Origin: Canna indica
Taxonomy: Eukaryota; Streptophyta; Magnoliopsida; Zingiberales; Cannaceae
DNA length: 64,000 nt
Direction of reading: 5' to 3'
NCBI GenBank assembly: GCA_034359265.1
Contig: CP136896.1
Span: 16,027,501-16,091,500, forward strand
Part shown: piece after piece, positions 12,517 to 22,689 of the stretch
How positions within the stretch are numbered: position 1 is the first letter of the stretch
How the letters are laid out: every line of letters begins with the position of its first letter
Notes under the pieces: generated by a model
The model's database searches: none
Told to the model about the DNA's origin: nothing
What the model saw: the letters and a program-made list of their open reading frames with translations, nothing else
Made by a program: the position numbers and the translations under genes

Positions 12517-13183
12517 CATATAATGTATGCACAGGTCTGCACTAGACCAGACATTGCTTTTATAGTTGGAATCTTGGGTAGATATCAGTCCAATCTTGGA
12601 AATGATCATAGGGTGTCTGCTAAGAAGGTTATGAGATACCTATAGGGGAATAAAGAAGACATGTTTGTGTATAAAAGAGTAGAGAATTTAGAGATTCTAG
12701 GGTATACTAACTTAGATCTTGCTAGGTGCCCTGATGATAGAAAATCTACTTCGGGATATATTTTTGTGTTAGCTGGTGGAACCATCTCATGGAAAAGTAA
12801 GAAACATACTTTGGTTGCTTCTTCTACTATGCAAGCCGAATTGGTCGCCTATTATATTATGGCCTCTCAAGCTGTCTGGCCTAAAACTCTTGTTTCTGTA
12901 CTTCACATTGTTAATTCTATTTTTAGGCCTCTGACTATTTAGTATGATAATAATGCGGTTGTGTTCTTTACGAAGAACAATAAAATCTTAAGTGACTCTA
13001 AACATTTAAAGTTGAAATATTTGACTATTTGAGATCTTGTAAATATAGGAGATATTGTAGTTGAACACATAGAGATAGATCTAATGCTTGCTAATCTCTT
13101 AACCAAGGGATTCAGACCCATATTGTTTAAAAGACATGTTGAAAATATGGACATTCTAAGTTTTTTTGATATGCTTGGTTAGT
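12517..13183 (+). pseudogene. Copia RNase H end, copy 2
   Basis: This is a second copy of the Copia pol C-terminus, starting within the TRPDIAFIVG-like segment. It covers MRYL, FVYKRVENLEILGYTNLDLA, the GGTISWKSKKHTLVASSTMQ RNase H block and the following VEHIEIDLMLANLLTKGF-like end. It contains stops and frameshifts of its own (for example TAG in the MRYL segment). It lies in direct orientation 3.3 kb after copy 1, and only about 0.9 kb after it once the solo LTR is removed. Confidence 0.85.
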
Positions 13184-14358
13184 GGGAGTTACATTTTATT
13201 TTATTTTCTATCGAGCCCTTTGATACATTATTATTAGTTTTATGTTACTGCATGCTCAATAATAAACTCCTTTTGAGTTCATATTGTCATATTTATATAC
13301 ATGTGTTCAACAATATTATGGACCCGATATCATATAAATTAGGATGTCCCTTGATTTATATCATATTTTAGTATAGGGACATCATGACTTTGTTTATATA
13401 TGTGTTTAGCATATTTGAGACTCGGTGTCATATGAATCATGTTGTCCATTAATTGATATCATATATGAGTCTAGGGATATGATAATTTTTTAGAACCATA
13501 TACTTTCTCTTGTCAGAGTGTATATATATATATATATAAGAGAAAGTATGAGAACTGATGATGAAAGTATCATTATTTTAATTTATTGGATTATTTTGAG
13601 TACTATTTTCATGCTACACTCTACACCAATGACAATTGTCAACAATGTCAGTGGTATTCGTGACCATTGATAAGTCTTATGTCAATTGATAACATCATTT
13701 CCGCCATGATTCAATATCATTTGTTTATTAATAAGAGTCATAATAAGTTTTGTTGTGGCCACATTTTGAAACTTGTGATTAACCCAATAGTCGTTTTCAA
13801 ATGATTTTTTTAAAAATGAAATTATACAATTGATCTTGCCCAAGTAGGTGCATGTGAAAATATTTTTATTTTTTATTTTTTATATTATTTTTATATTATT
13901 TTTTATCCATGTGCAAGCTATGATTAATTGCAGAATTTTTTTATTTAATGAAAACGAATTTAATCTTATGATTCAATTTGATATATGCATATTAGTTCAT
14001 TTAATTTGATCCATATGATTTGAGTTTGAAATACTTAACCGTGATTGGTGTGATTATTCAAGATTAATTTAGGCCCGATTAATAAAGTCCGTGATGAAAG
14101 AATTCATTTGATCAATTATATATAGAGGTTAGATCCTCTCTACACACATCATTAGAAATCATGCTCATATTTGTTTTTCCCATGAAAGCGGAGCGTTTGA
14201 GAAAAAATTGTAGAGGAAGATTCAATTTTTTTTGGAAATTCAAAAAATTGATTCTGCTACAAATATATCTACATCATATAAGATTCCTCCTCGCTTTCTT
14301 TTATTAATTATGATATTCTAAAAATTCATGATTTATCTTGTCGTAGGTATTCTTACAC
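13183..14358 (+). repeat. Copia LTR, copy 2
   Basis: This LTR-like block begins TGGGAGTTACATT and appears to end near TTCTTACA at 14358. It contains a (TA)n run at 13521-13538. The right limit is approximate because no target duplication could be identified and no primer site follows. Confidence 0.6.
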
Positions 14359-14909
14359 GTTATTCCCAATCAAATTCTTATGTCATTCCAATCGTCTTTT
14401 TACGCTATTCCAAGTTTCTTTGTTTTAGAGAAAAAAAAAATCTTTTATTGGATGATTTGTCCATGTAGTAATGTCACAAGATCTGCAATGAACAATGCCA
14501 TTTTTTACTACAAAGAGAGAAGGATTTTGACATTTCGTGTTGTTATCCAGCTGATAGAGAGATGGAACAGTTCAAGCTTCATGAAGTCTATCAAAGAAGG
14601 AGCTCCATCTACAAAGGCTCGGTGGCGGCCACCGGTAGCCCCAAGGAGGATTCTGGACATTAGTGATACAGTGGGAAAAAAAAGGTTGAGAGTGAGAGGG
14701 AGAAGGCAGAATTTTAGGATGGATGCATGCAGAGTCCATCGGCCGTAATTTACATTGGGGAGGTTATCTTTATCTAAAGGGAAGAGGAATTTGCATGGGC
14801 CCTGTCCTTGGTCAGGACCGATTTTATCCTCATCACAGGCCCCTCATTGGTTGAACTTTATTTCGAAGGAAGCGGCTATTCGATGGAACTACAATTTGCA
14901 TTTTAATAA
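14359..14909. other. Unassigned spacer
   Basis: A 122-residue open frame runs at 14380-14748, but it shows no domain, repeat or codon pattern that I recognise. The last nine bases (14901-14909, TTTTAATAA) are the left target-site copy of the Mutator-like element that follows. Confidence 0.5.
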
Positions 14910-15129
14910 TGGTTAATTACATAATCTATCCTTATTTTTACTCGCTCTCAAATATATCTCATCTTTTTATTTATAACAATAGCATACCCCACTTTTCAAT
15001 TTTTTTCCAAATATATCCCGCTATTAATCGGACGTCACAACAGCCGTTTGGATGTTAACGTGGGCATGCTGACGTGGGTCAGCAACCCAGTCAACATCCG
15101 AAAATATTATTAAAAATCTAATTAATAAT
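14910..15129 (+). repeat. Left terminal inverted repeat of the Pack-MULE
   Basis: The opposite arm matches after reverse complement, with shared blocks including CAAATATATCTCATCTTTTT, AACAATAGCAT, CGGACGTCACAACAG and CATCCGAAAATATTATTAAA. Small insertions distinguish the arms, so the element is not very recent. Confidence 0.88.
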
Positions 15130-15284
15130 GGATACACTTGCACACCCTCGTCTTCCTCGAGCAGCAGCCTCTCGTAGGCCACGTTGCCGAATGACGTCGT
15201 CATCACCACGATCGAACCCGACACGATCAGCGGCCCCACCACGCTCCCGCCAACCACTTGCCCCTCCCCACGGGAGTGGCCACC
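15128..15284 (-). pseudogene. Captured AHL (AT-hook/PPC domain) gene fragment
   Basis: Read on the minus strand, this encodes GQVVGGSVVGPLIVSG, then VVMTTSFGNVAYERL and LLEEDEG. These are the C-terminal signatures of the plant PPC/DUF296 domain of AT-hook nuclear-localised (AHL) proteins, which bind AT-rich DNA in the nucleus. Only about 45 codons are present, with no start and no AT-hook motif. The 5' side is cut at 15284 by CACTA-2, and the 3' side runs into the terminal inverted repeat. The identification rests on recognised motif order (GQVVGG, VVGPLI, SFxNxxYERLxLEE). Confidence 0.85.
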
Positions 15285-15660
15285 CACTACTAGAAATATG
15301 TTATTCAGCAACGACAATCAGCAACGGCCGCTTAAGCCGTTGCATATGTGATATATCTACAACGACTTCTTTATGGTCGCTCGAGCCATTGCTAACAAGT
15401 GAATGGCGCGAAAGCAGTGTACAAAGGAAATAACTTATTTGCAATCGCTTACTAAAGGCCGCGTCAGTCGTTGCTAATGATATTATCACATTAGTAACGA
15501 CTTATTTACGGCTCCTGCATTAGTCACTCTTTAGCCGATGGCGCGCTCGTGATGCGAAAATAAAATATTTATCAGCAAAGGTGTTGCAAAGGCCGTGTAG
15601 CCGTTGCTGATGATATTACTTATCAACAACGGTGTTCTAACGGATGAGTGAGTCGTTGCT
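15285..15660. repeat. CACTA-2 left terminus and subterminal array
   Basis: Repeats of CAGCAACGGC, AAGCCGTTGC and diverged versions occur in both directions after the terminal CACTACTAGAAA. Confidence 0.9.
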
Positions 15661-16203
15661 GATAAATTTATTTAACTCGCCCGCCGCTTTTCCTCTACTT
15701 CTTCTTCTTACTTGCTTCTGCCGACGTCGCCGCTTGCCGATCTCCGCCCGCCGCCGATCCCTCTCTAGGTAATTTCAGTGCCCCCTACCTTTCCTCCTAT
15801 ACTAGGGCCGATCGAAACCCTAAACCTGGTCGAAACCCTAGGTTTAGGGTTTTGGCCGACCGTCGGCCGTCGGAGCATTGTCCAATGTTCGACATATGTT
15901 GGACACTGGACTCCGGCACCGTAATAGTGAGTTAGGGTTTATTTAACCCTTTTTTTTATTACTCTAATTAAATCTGTTTAGATTAAACCCTAATCTAGGT
16001 TGATTAAATGTTTAATGTGTAGATTAGATTAATATTTAATGTTTTTTCTAATGTTAATTTGATTAATATTTAATATTTTTTTAGGTTAAATGTTTAATGC
16101 ATGTTTAGATTAATTAGAATAATTTTATTGTTATATCTATTAATTAAGTTTAGTTTAGATTAATTAGATTAATTTTATTGTTAATATTTAGATTTATATT
16201 AAC

Positions 16204-16280
16204 TAGAATCGTCCACTTTGGACTCACGCTAGAATCGTCCAATTTGGACTTGTGCCGGATTCGTCCATTGTGCACTTGAA
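16204..16280 (+). repeat. Three-unit tandem repeat, period about 26 bp
   Basis: The units start TAGAATCGTCCACTTTGGAC (16204), TAGAATCGTCCAATTTGGAC (16230) and, more diverged, GGATTCGTCCATTGTGCAC (16257). Confidence 0.75.
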
Positions 16281-16463
16281 CCAGCATCCATAAATTTAGA
16301 AAATAATCATCTATCCGATGAGTTGATACGTTTCACGTACGCATTGGTGAGTCGGATATGATTTAGCGAAACTTTAGATTCGTGTAAAAGAAGTAGATGA
16401 TCTTTTATACGACGTACAACCCTTGAATTGTCCCTAATTGAACAAATTGACAACATATTATTT

Positions 16464-16637
16464 GTATTGCACTTAGTTTTTTCTTTTAACCGTTAACTCA
16501 TTCTTAAATTTTGGCTATTGTATCTCTCTTGTTCTTCGATACGCGCCCAAATGATATGCGTATTCGGAGAACTATAGGGACATGCTGCCGAAATTTAGAA
16601 TGAAGTTAATGGTTAAAAGAAATACTTAGTGCAATAT
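16464..16637. ncRNA. Long stem-loop, possible small-RNA precursor
   Basis: The left arm (16464-16546) and right arm (16556-16637) are imperfect inverted repeats. ATTGCACTTAGT pairs with the complement of ACTTAGTGCAAT, TTCTTTTAACCGTTAA with TTAATGGTTAAAAGAA, and GTTCTTCGATACGC with GCGTATTCGGAGAAC. The loop is about ten bases. The fold covers about 174 bases with few interruptions, which is the size of plant MIRNA or hairpin-siRNA precursors. Transcription is not shown by the sequence. Confidence 0.5.
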
Positions 16638-17052
16638 GAATAATATGAATCCCTAATGGAATAGGACCATCTCACCTAAAGACATTAACTGAAGATATTG
16701 TCATTGATTGACAAAATCATGTTGGGCGATCGAAGTTGGATGTACTGACATCTTGATCGTGGAGCTTTAACGAATGAGTTTCGATTAGGCGTAATTTACT
16801 TCTTAAATTTCGCCTATTCGAATCAGAAATTCATTAGCGTCGGTGATAAAATCCGATGTTTGTGCCGCATTTGCTTGAATGCATGATTTTTGGATCGAGA
16901 AACTATCACTCTGCATCTGTATAGCAAATGATTTGCACCAAGATATTTTATATGGACTTGTGTCGTTCAGACATGTGGTGAATCTTTCTTTGCTGGTGTT
17001 TCTTCATCCAGTCCATCTAATCCAAATAGAATGTCGACCGGCCAGTTACTGA

Positions 17053-20000
17053 GATGTCAATGCCACCAGATACTACGTGTGTTGATGTCACAGAATTGCC
17101 ACTAGAAGTGCAACCTGCGATAGAGATTGAATTACCGAATAAAGAAGCCATATAATTTTACGAGATGTTGAAAGCTACCGATGAATCTTTGTATGAGAAT
17201 TGTCCTAAATACACTAGGTTTTCGACAATGACGCAACTCCTGAACATCAAGGCCGATTATAATATCAGTAGGGTTGCGTTTGATCGGATTACAAGATTGA
17301 TTAATGGAATACTGCCTACTGATAACAAGTTTGAGCCAACTTTTTATAAGACTAAAAAGTTGATGAGAAAATTAGAGCTTGGGTACGAAAAAATACACGC
17401 ATGCCAAAATAACTGCATTTTATATTATATAGAAAATGCATAGTTGGATAAATGTCTTGTATGTTAACATCCTCGTTACAAGGAGAAGAAATCGGTCCGA
17501 TAGAAAAATATTTGTTTAAGGTGCTTCGGTATTTTCCATTGACACCGAGGCTTCAAAGATTATTCATGTCGAAAAAGACGGCCCCCTACATGAGTTGGCA
17601 TGCAAGAAGTCGTGATGATACAGTAATGACTCATCCATCCGACAGTGAAGCATGGAAATATTGGATACATGTTATTCGATCATTTACTAGGGATACTAGA
17701 AATATCAGATTGGGAATGTGCACGGATGGTTTTAATCTGTTTGGTCATTCTGCAACTCCTTATTCAGTTTGGCCAGTGCTGCTAATAGTTTATAAATTAC
17801 CATCGTCAATGTGTATGAAAGATGAATTTATTTATCTTTCGATGATTATTTTGGATCCTAAGGGCCCGCGAAAAGAAATTAACGTGTTTCTCAGACCCTT
17901 AATAGATGAATTGAAAATATTGTGGACTGAGGGAGCTATCACTTATGATTGTCATCGGAAGCAAAACTTCAATTTAAAGGCTGCGGTCTTGTGGACAAAC
18001 AATGATTTCCCGGCCTACGACATGTTGTTTGGTTGGAGCACTCACGGCCGACTTTGTTTGGTTGGAACACTCTAAATCATTCAGTCTTCAGAACAGATGA
18101 AAAATCTCATTCTTTGATTGTCATTGTCGATTCCTGCTGGCTAACCATCAGTATCGAAGGAATCGTAGTAAATTTACTAAGGGCAAAGTCGAAAGAGATG
18201 AGCTACAACCGATGTTGTCTGGTGAACAAATGTTAGCACGTGTTTCAGCACTTTGAGAGATAGTGTTTGGTCGGAATGAAAGAATGTCGGACTTTGATCA
18301 AACACATAACTGGGTGAAAAAAAAAATCTTTCAGGAATTGTCGTATTGGAGTTCATTACTGATTCGGCATAATTTGGACATCATGCACATTGAGAAAAAT
18401 GTGTTTGATAATATTTTTAACACTTTGATGGATGTTCCCGGAAAAACTAAAGATAATGTCAAGGCCCGACATGATATGAAAATACTTTGTAAGAGGCCGG
18501 AGTTAGTGTTATAAGAGGTCAACGATCGATATCTGAAACCGAAGTCCCTGTATATGTTAAATAAACAACAGATGAAAGATGTTTACCAATGGATTAAAGA
18601 ACTCAGATTACCCGATGGATATGCCTCAAAATTATCTCGATGTGTGAACGTCGATGATTCTAAAATATAAGGAATGAAGAGCCATGATTGTCATGTATTC
18701 ATATAGAGATTGCTTTCGATCGCATTTCGAGATCTTCTACCTGATAATATTTGGGGTCCGTTGACTGAATTAAGTATGTTTTTAGAAACATTTATGCAAA
18801 TGTCCTTCGAGTCGAAGATATGTTAGCACTTGAAAGTAATATTGTTGAAATTATATGCAAGCTGGAGAAATTTTCCCCTCTTACCTTTTTTGACTCGATG
18901 GAGCATCTACCGATAAACTTGGCATACGAGGCACGAGTTGGTGGCCCCATTCAATACCGATGGATGTACTTATTTGAAAGATACATGAACCGTCTCAAGA
19001 AAAAAGTAAAGAACATCGCAGTTGTTGAAGGATCAATATTTGAATCGTATATCATCCAAGAAATTTCAATATTACAAGATTCGATCGTCTTCCACATAAT
19101 GACGACGGGGGAGTTCGACATTAAGATGGACATTTAAATATATTATGTCACTCTGGTCGTGCTTTTGGTTCTTGTCTGTCTCAACACTTAAGCGACGAAG
19201 AGTATCATTTGGCATAATCGTACGTAGTACTCAATTGTCCAGAGATTGAACAATTCATTGAAATATTTGACATTGAGATGGTGTAAAAATACTCTATTCA
19301 CAGCGATCAAGAATTGGAGAGATTACGGAATCATGATTTCCCTACTTAGATTCGGGCTTACAGCAAAGATCACCGAGCTAAAATAGATGAAAAAATATAT
19401 GAGTTTGTTAGTGGGCCATCACGACTAGTGTCGTGTTATAACGGATATTTTGTTAATGGGTATAAATTTCATACAGTTGAATATGCAGTTACAAAAAAGA
19501 CGATGAATGCCGTGGTCTGCGTGAAAGGGACAACGTATGTTGAATGTGATATGAATTTTTATGGACTGTTGGAAGAAGTGATAGAATTGCACTACTTCGA
19601 CTTGAAATTAGTTGTCCTATTTCAATGTCATTGGTTCGATACAACAGATAGGGGCATGAAAGTTCATCCAAAATACAAACTTGTTGAGGTTAATTACAAA
19701 TCGAAATTGGTAGCAAATGAGCCTTTTATATTGGCATCACAAGCCGAACAAGTATATTACGCGAAGTATCCGGCTCGAAATAAAGATAGAGCATATTGGC
19801 GTGTATTATGTAAGACTAAAGATAGAGGAAGAATTGATCCGATAGCGGGAGAAAATGAGCTGATACCTGATGTGACAGATGATTTCTATCAAGAAGAGGA
19901 TCGTCCCGCAATAGACTGTATTATTCCAATACTCGAGGATGGATACAACGTTAGTTCAATTAGAAGTTGAATATGTTGATGATGATGATCATGAAGTTGA

Positions 20001-20082
20001 GGAAGGTGGAGATGAAGATGAAGAAGATGAAGAAGATGAAGATGAAGAATTTGAAGACTATTACTCAGATGATGAGGAATAA
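17053..20082 (+). pseudogene. TNP2-like CACTA transposase, second decayed copy
   Basis: This is homologous to the transposase at 1-2586 but includes the N-terminal part. The signatures in order are FYEMLKATDESLYENCPKYT, a KLGY/ELGYEKIHAC segment, YFPLTPRLQRLFMSKKTAPY, the tnp2 core (GFNLFGHSATPYSVWP), DUF4218-like (EHLPINLAYEARVGGP), DUF4216-like and the acidic tail ending EDYYSDDEE at 20082. Defects are many. They include TAA near 17153, stops near 17441 and 17467, an 8-bp deletion near 18053 that removes the CPYC motif, TGA at 18098-18100 (the same position as in copy 1), further stops, and a one-base loss before the tail. The start at 17053 is the first plausible Met; the true start may be further upstream. 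Confidence 0.92.
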
Positions 20083-20154
20083 TTGTAAAGTATATCTTCT
20101 ATTAAATCTATCTCTACTATATATATATTCTAATTATATTCTTATTCGACAGTT

Positions 20155-20895
20155 ATGGTGGGTCGAGGTTATCGCCGGACGAGAGCTATAGAGTCTTCGA
20201 TCGGTCAGACTCCATATTCAACCGCACTTGCTCCTACCGCCGATCCTCCTACCGCCGAGGCTAGTTCATCAAGACGTGGGCGGCCACGCGGGCCGAACAA
20301 GATTCAACCTCCGCCAGCCGCGGATCAAAGCTGACTTATTTATGTGATTGGGGAGCGTGCGATAATATATTATGAATTATGTATCATATATAATTCATTA
20401 TATCATAATATAATATTATACTTTATTTTTGTTGTGCAGGTTCGAGCAGGAGGATGTCCCCAGGACTATATCGGGGACAATCCGACGATATATGCATGGG
20501 GCTGGCCCACTTGGTCTCATATGCCCTGTGAGCATGTGGACAGGCTCTGGCGCGAGTTTGAGGTACGTATATAAAATTTTTATATACATGATGATTATTA
20601 TTCGTACTGATATTATTATTTTGCAAGCTCTCTATACTTGGCCAAAGGAGCAGAGGTCATTCATTTACAATGCGTGGGAGGCTATTTCCCGATAGAGGTA
20701 CAACTGCTAGTTGGGGCAAGCTCGGGCACAGATGATGGCCCGAGCTGGGGCCACAACCATAGAGGAGACTCAGGGATACGGCCCCGATTAGATTATTCCA
20801 AATATTTGGGATCAGCTCGTGTCAATATGGTCAACCGAGTGGTGGCAGGATGTATCATGGATTGCGGCTAGAAATCACATGTCGGAGGAAGGAGG
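20155..20895 (+). pseudogene. Transposase_24 / TNPA-like gene, truncated
   Basis: This is the partner of 2662-4114. Exon 1 begins at ATG 20155 with a basic head (GRGYRRTRA). Exon 2 lies at about 20441-20563 and has an ordinary GT donor (GAG then GTACGT). Exon 3 starts near 20626, where the acceptor has decayed to GCAAG, and carries the Trp-rich core (NIWDQLVSIWSTEWWQDVSW). A TAG occurs near 20790. After MSEEGG near 20895 the sequence jumps to the 3' untranslated part that lies near 4325 in CACTA-1. A deletion of about 0.9 kb has therefore removed the end of exon 3 and exons 4 and 5. Confidence 0.85.
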
Positions 20896-21029
20896 TATAA
20901 TTATTTTGATGTATATATATGTGATGTGTATGTGAATGTATGTGTATATGAATAAATATGTTTATGAGTGTGTGAGTTATGTATCAGGTTATAAATGTAT
21001 CGATAGAAATTTTTAATTTTGAAATTTCT

Positions 21030-21528
21030 CAATTACAACTTAACATCATCAACAACGGTCTTTCCACGGTCATCCGTGTCAAAGCCGTTGTTGAAAGTGT
21101 ATTGTAATTCCTGGGCCGCAAACTCAAAGTCGTTTCTAATGAACTACAGCAACGGCTTATCAACAGCCTTTTAGCAAAGGCTCTGCAACGGCGTTTAAGC
21201 CATTGCTGATGTCAATAACTGCAACAATAGAGTGGCCATTGAGGAGCCGTTGCTGATAAAAATATCAGCAACAAGAGCGCGGCGTTGCTGCGCCATTGTT
21301 GATAAGGATACCAACAACGGATGCATCCCGTTGCGAAATCGTTGCTGATAATGTTATTAACAACGGCCGCTCCAACCGTTGCTAATTCGTTGATAAGTTA
21401 TCAACGATGTGATCTTCTACCATGGTCGCATTGCAACGGGCTGGGCCGTTGCAAGCCGTTACTGATGGTCTTCAGCAACAGCTTAGCAACGGATTTGGTC
21501 ATTGGTGATGTTCATTATTCCAGTAGTG
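21030..21528. repeat. CACTA-2 right subterminal array and terminus
   Basis: Dense, partly diverged AGCAACGGC / GCCGTTGCTGA units lead to GTAGTG at 21523-21528. Confidence 0.88.
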
Positions 21529-21690
21529 GCCGGATTTGTTGAGCTCACCCTCTCCGTTGCCGCCGCCCGACCCCGGCTCGTTTCCATCGGTGTTGTTGGA
21601 GTTGAAGCTTCCGTTTGTGTTGACACTGTTATCGTTTCCGTCAGTGTTGTTGGAATGGAGGACACGGCTCAACTATAGGACATCACCAGT
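21529..21690 (-). pseudogene. Possible N-terminal AHL fragment
   Basis: On the minus strand this reads as an Asn/Gly/Ser-rich stretch (SNNTDGNEPGSGGGNGEGEL) that resembles the low-complexity head before the AT-hook in AHL proteins. It would directly precede the PPC fragment at 15284 if CACTA-2 were absent. The middle of the protein, including the AT-hook, is missing. Low-complexity similarity is weak evidence, so this is tentative. Confidence 0.4.
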
Positions 21691-21910
21691 TGAGATCGCG
21701 TTCATGTTGCGCATGTTGGCGCAGCAACACCGAGTCAGTCTGCCGAGCTGTCGTCTCATGCGCCGACATCCTCGCCCTCGCTGAGACAGCGTCAACTTGC
21801 TCAGAAGACCTACCTGGGCAGTCCCGCTGGGCCGCCGAGACGCGTGCACGTACAGCGAGCCTCAACACCACCGTCGCCAACCTTCCCCTCCCCCCCCCCC
21901 CCGTCGCCAA
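21690..21910 (+). pseudogene. Captured class III peroxidase fragment
   Basis: On the plus strand this reads AVVSCADILALA, the conserved segment of secretory plant peroxidases. In the next frame follow DSVNLL and PTWAVPLGRRDA, and then, back in the first frame, RTASLNTTVANLP. Together they give the family order CADILALA, RDSV, GGPxWxVPLGRRD, TASLN. At least two small indels break the frame. There is no distal or proximal His region, so no activity is possible. The piece lies next to and antisense to the AHL fragment, as expected when a Pack-MULE picks up several genes. Confidence 0.87.
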
Positions 21911-21939
21911 CACCGCACGTATAGCTTCTGCCCCCACAT

Positions 21940-22151
21940 CTACAACATTATTAATTAATTTTTTAATAATATTTTCGGATGTTGTCTGGGCTGCTGATTC
22001 ACGTCAGCATCCAAATAACTGTTGTGACGTCCGATAACACGGGATAGATTTGAAAAAAATTAAAAAGTGAGGCATGCTATTGTTACAAATAAAAAGATGA
22101 GATATATTTGGGAAAGAAAGTAAAAGTGAAAATAGATTATGTAATTAACCA
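21940..22151 (-). repeat. Right terminal inverted repeat of the Pack-MULE
   Basis: This is the inverted partner of 14910-15129. It ends in GTAATTAACCA at 22151, directly before the second 9-bp target copy. Confidence 0.88.
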
Positions 22152-22160
22152 TTTTAAGAA

Positions 22161-22689
22161 TTACTGTTATATAAAAAAGGAGTGGCCGGGTTGCCAACCA
22201 AGCTAAGAGACCAGCTCTTAATGAGCGTTTGTTAGATGAATAATTCATCATGTAATCATATGCACTTGGCTCTAAGATTCGGAGCCTACACCTTTCTCCT
22301 GATACATAAATTTTCATAGTTTTTGGAAAAAAGAAAAATAGTCCTATGAAATCCAAAGTTAAATAAGCAAAATACACGTACACTACAGGCTTGCAAACCT
22401 GACATGGAGTATATTACAAATAACACATGGAGACTAATTAATGCACTGCAATTTTTATGGGCAGGTTGCCCATAAATAATTTATGAATAAATGAATATGG
22501 GTTTTACGCGACTAAACATGAATAAAAAATGAATGAATATGAACATGAATAAAAAAGAAATGAATATGAACATATCCACTCATTTGTCATTCATATTCAG
22601 TCGTTTAAAATTTATATCCACACGTTCATAGAAATTTATATTGGCAGGTTGCTTCGTATAAATTTTTTTCTAATTAATCTAATTAATCT
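22161..22689. other. Unassigned AT-rich spacer
   Basis: I see no gene. A simple repeat-like stretch of ATGAATATGAACATGAATAA units lies at about 22480-22580. Confidence 0.5.

Larger units (their letters stand above)
15661..17052 (+). promoter_or_regulatory. CACTA-2 leader region before the transposase gene
   Basis: A pyrimidine-rich, GC-rich stretch at 15665-15768 ends at a plausible splice donor (CTCTCTAG then GTAATTTCAG), which suggests a non-coding first exon and a long AT-rich intron. The intron region contains a three-unit tandem repeat and a long hairpin, listed separately. No coding sequence is recognised here. Confidence 0.45.
15285..21528 (+). mobile_element. CACTA-2 element, both ends present
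   Basis: The element starts CACTACTAGAAA at 15285 and ends CCAGTAGTG at 21528, inside the Pack-MULE. The flanking triplets are ACC and GCC, a 3-bp target duplication with one change. Both arms carry the CAGCAACGGC subterminal repeats of CACTA-1. Between them lie a 1.4 kb leader region, a decayed TNP2 gene and a truncated Transposase_24 gene. At 6.2 kb it is a nearly full but inactive copy. Confidence 0.93.
14910..22151. mobile_element. Mutator-like element with captured genes, split by CACTA-2
   Basis: About 215 bp at 14910-15129 reappear inverted at 21940-22151 with roughly 80 percent identity. Both ends start TGGTTAATTACATAATCTAT and both reach CAACATCCGAAAATATTATT. The flanking 9-mers are TTTTAATAA (14901-14909) and TTTTAAGAA (22152-22160), a 9-bp target duplication with one change. 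Long inverted repeats with 9-bp duplications define Mutator-like elements. Without the 6.2 kb CACTA-2 insertion the element is about 1 kb. Its interior holds pieces of an AT-hook protein gene and a class III peroxidase gene, and no mudrA transposase, so it is a Pack-MULE. Confidence 0.85.

Noticed and set aside
14380..14748. A 122-codon plus-strand frame
   Set aside because: There is no recognisable domain, and the length is within chance for this window.
16464..16637. Identity of the CACTA-2 hairpin with rice miR820
   Set aside because: The mature miR820 sequence as I know it is not visible in either arm, so only the general analogy is kept.
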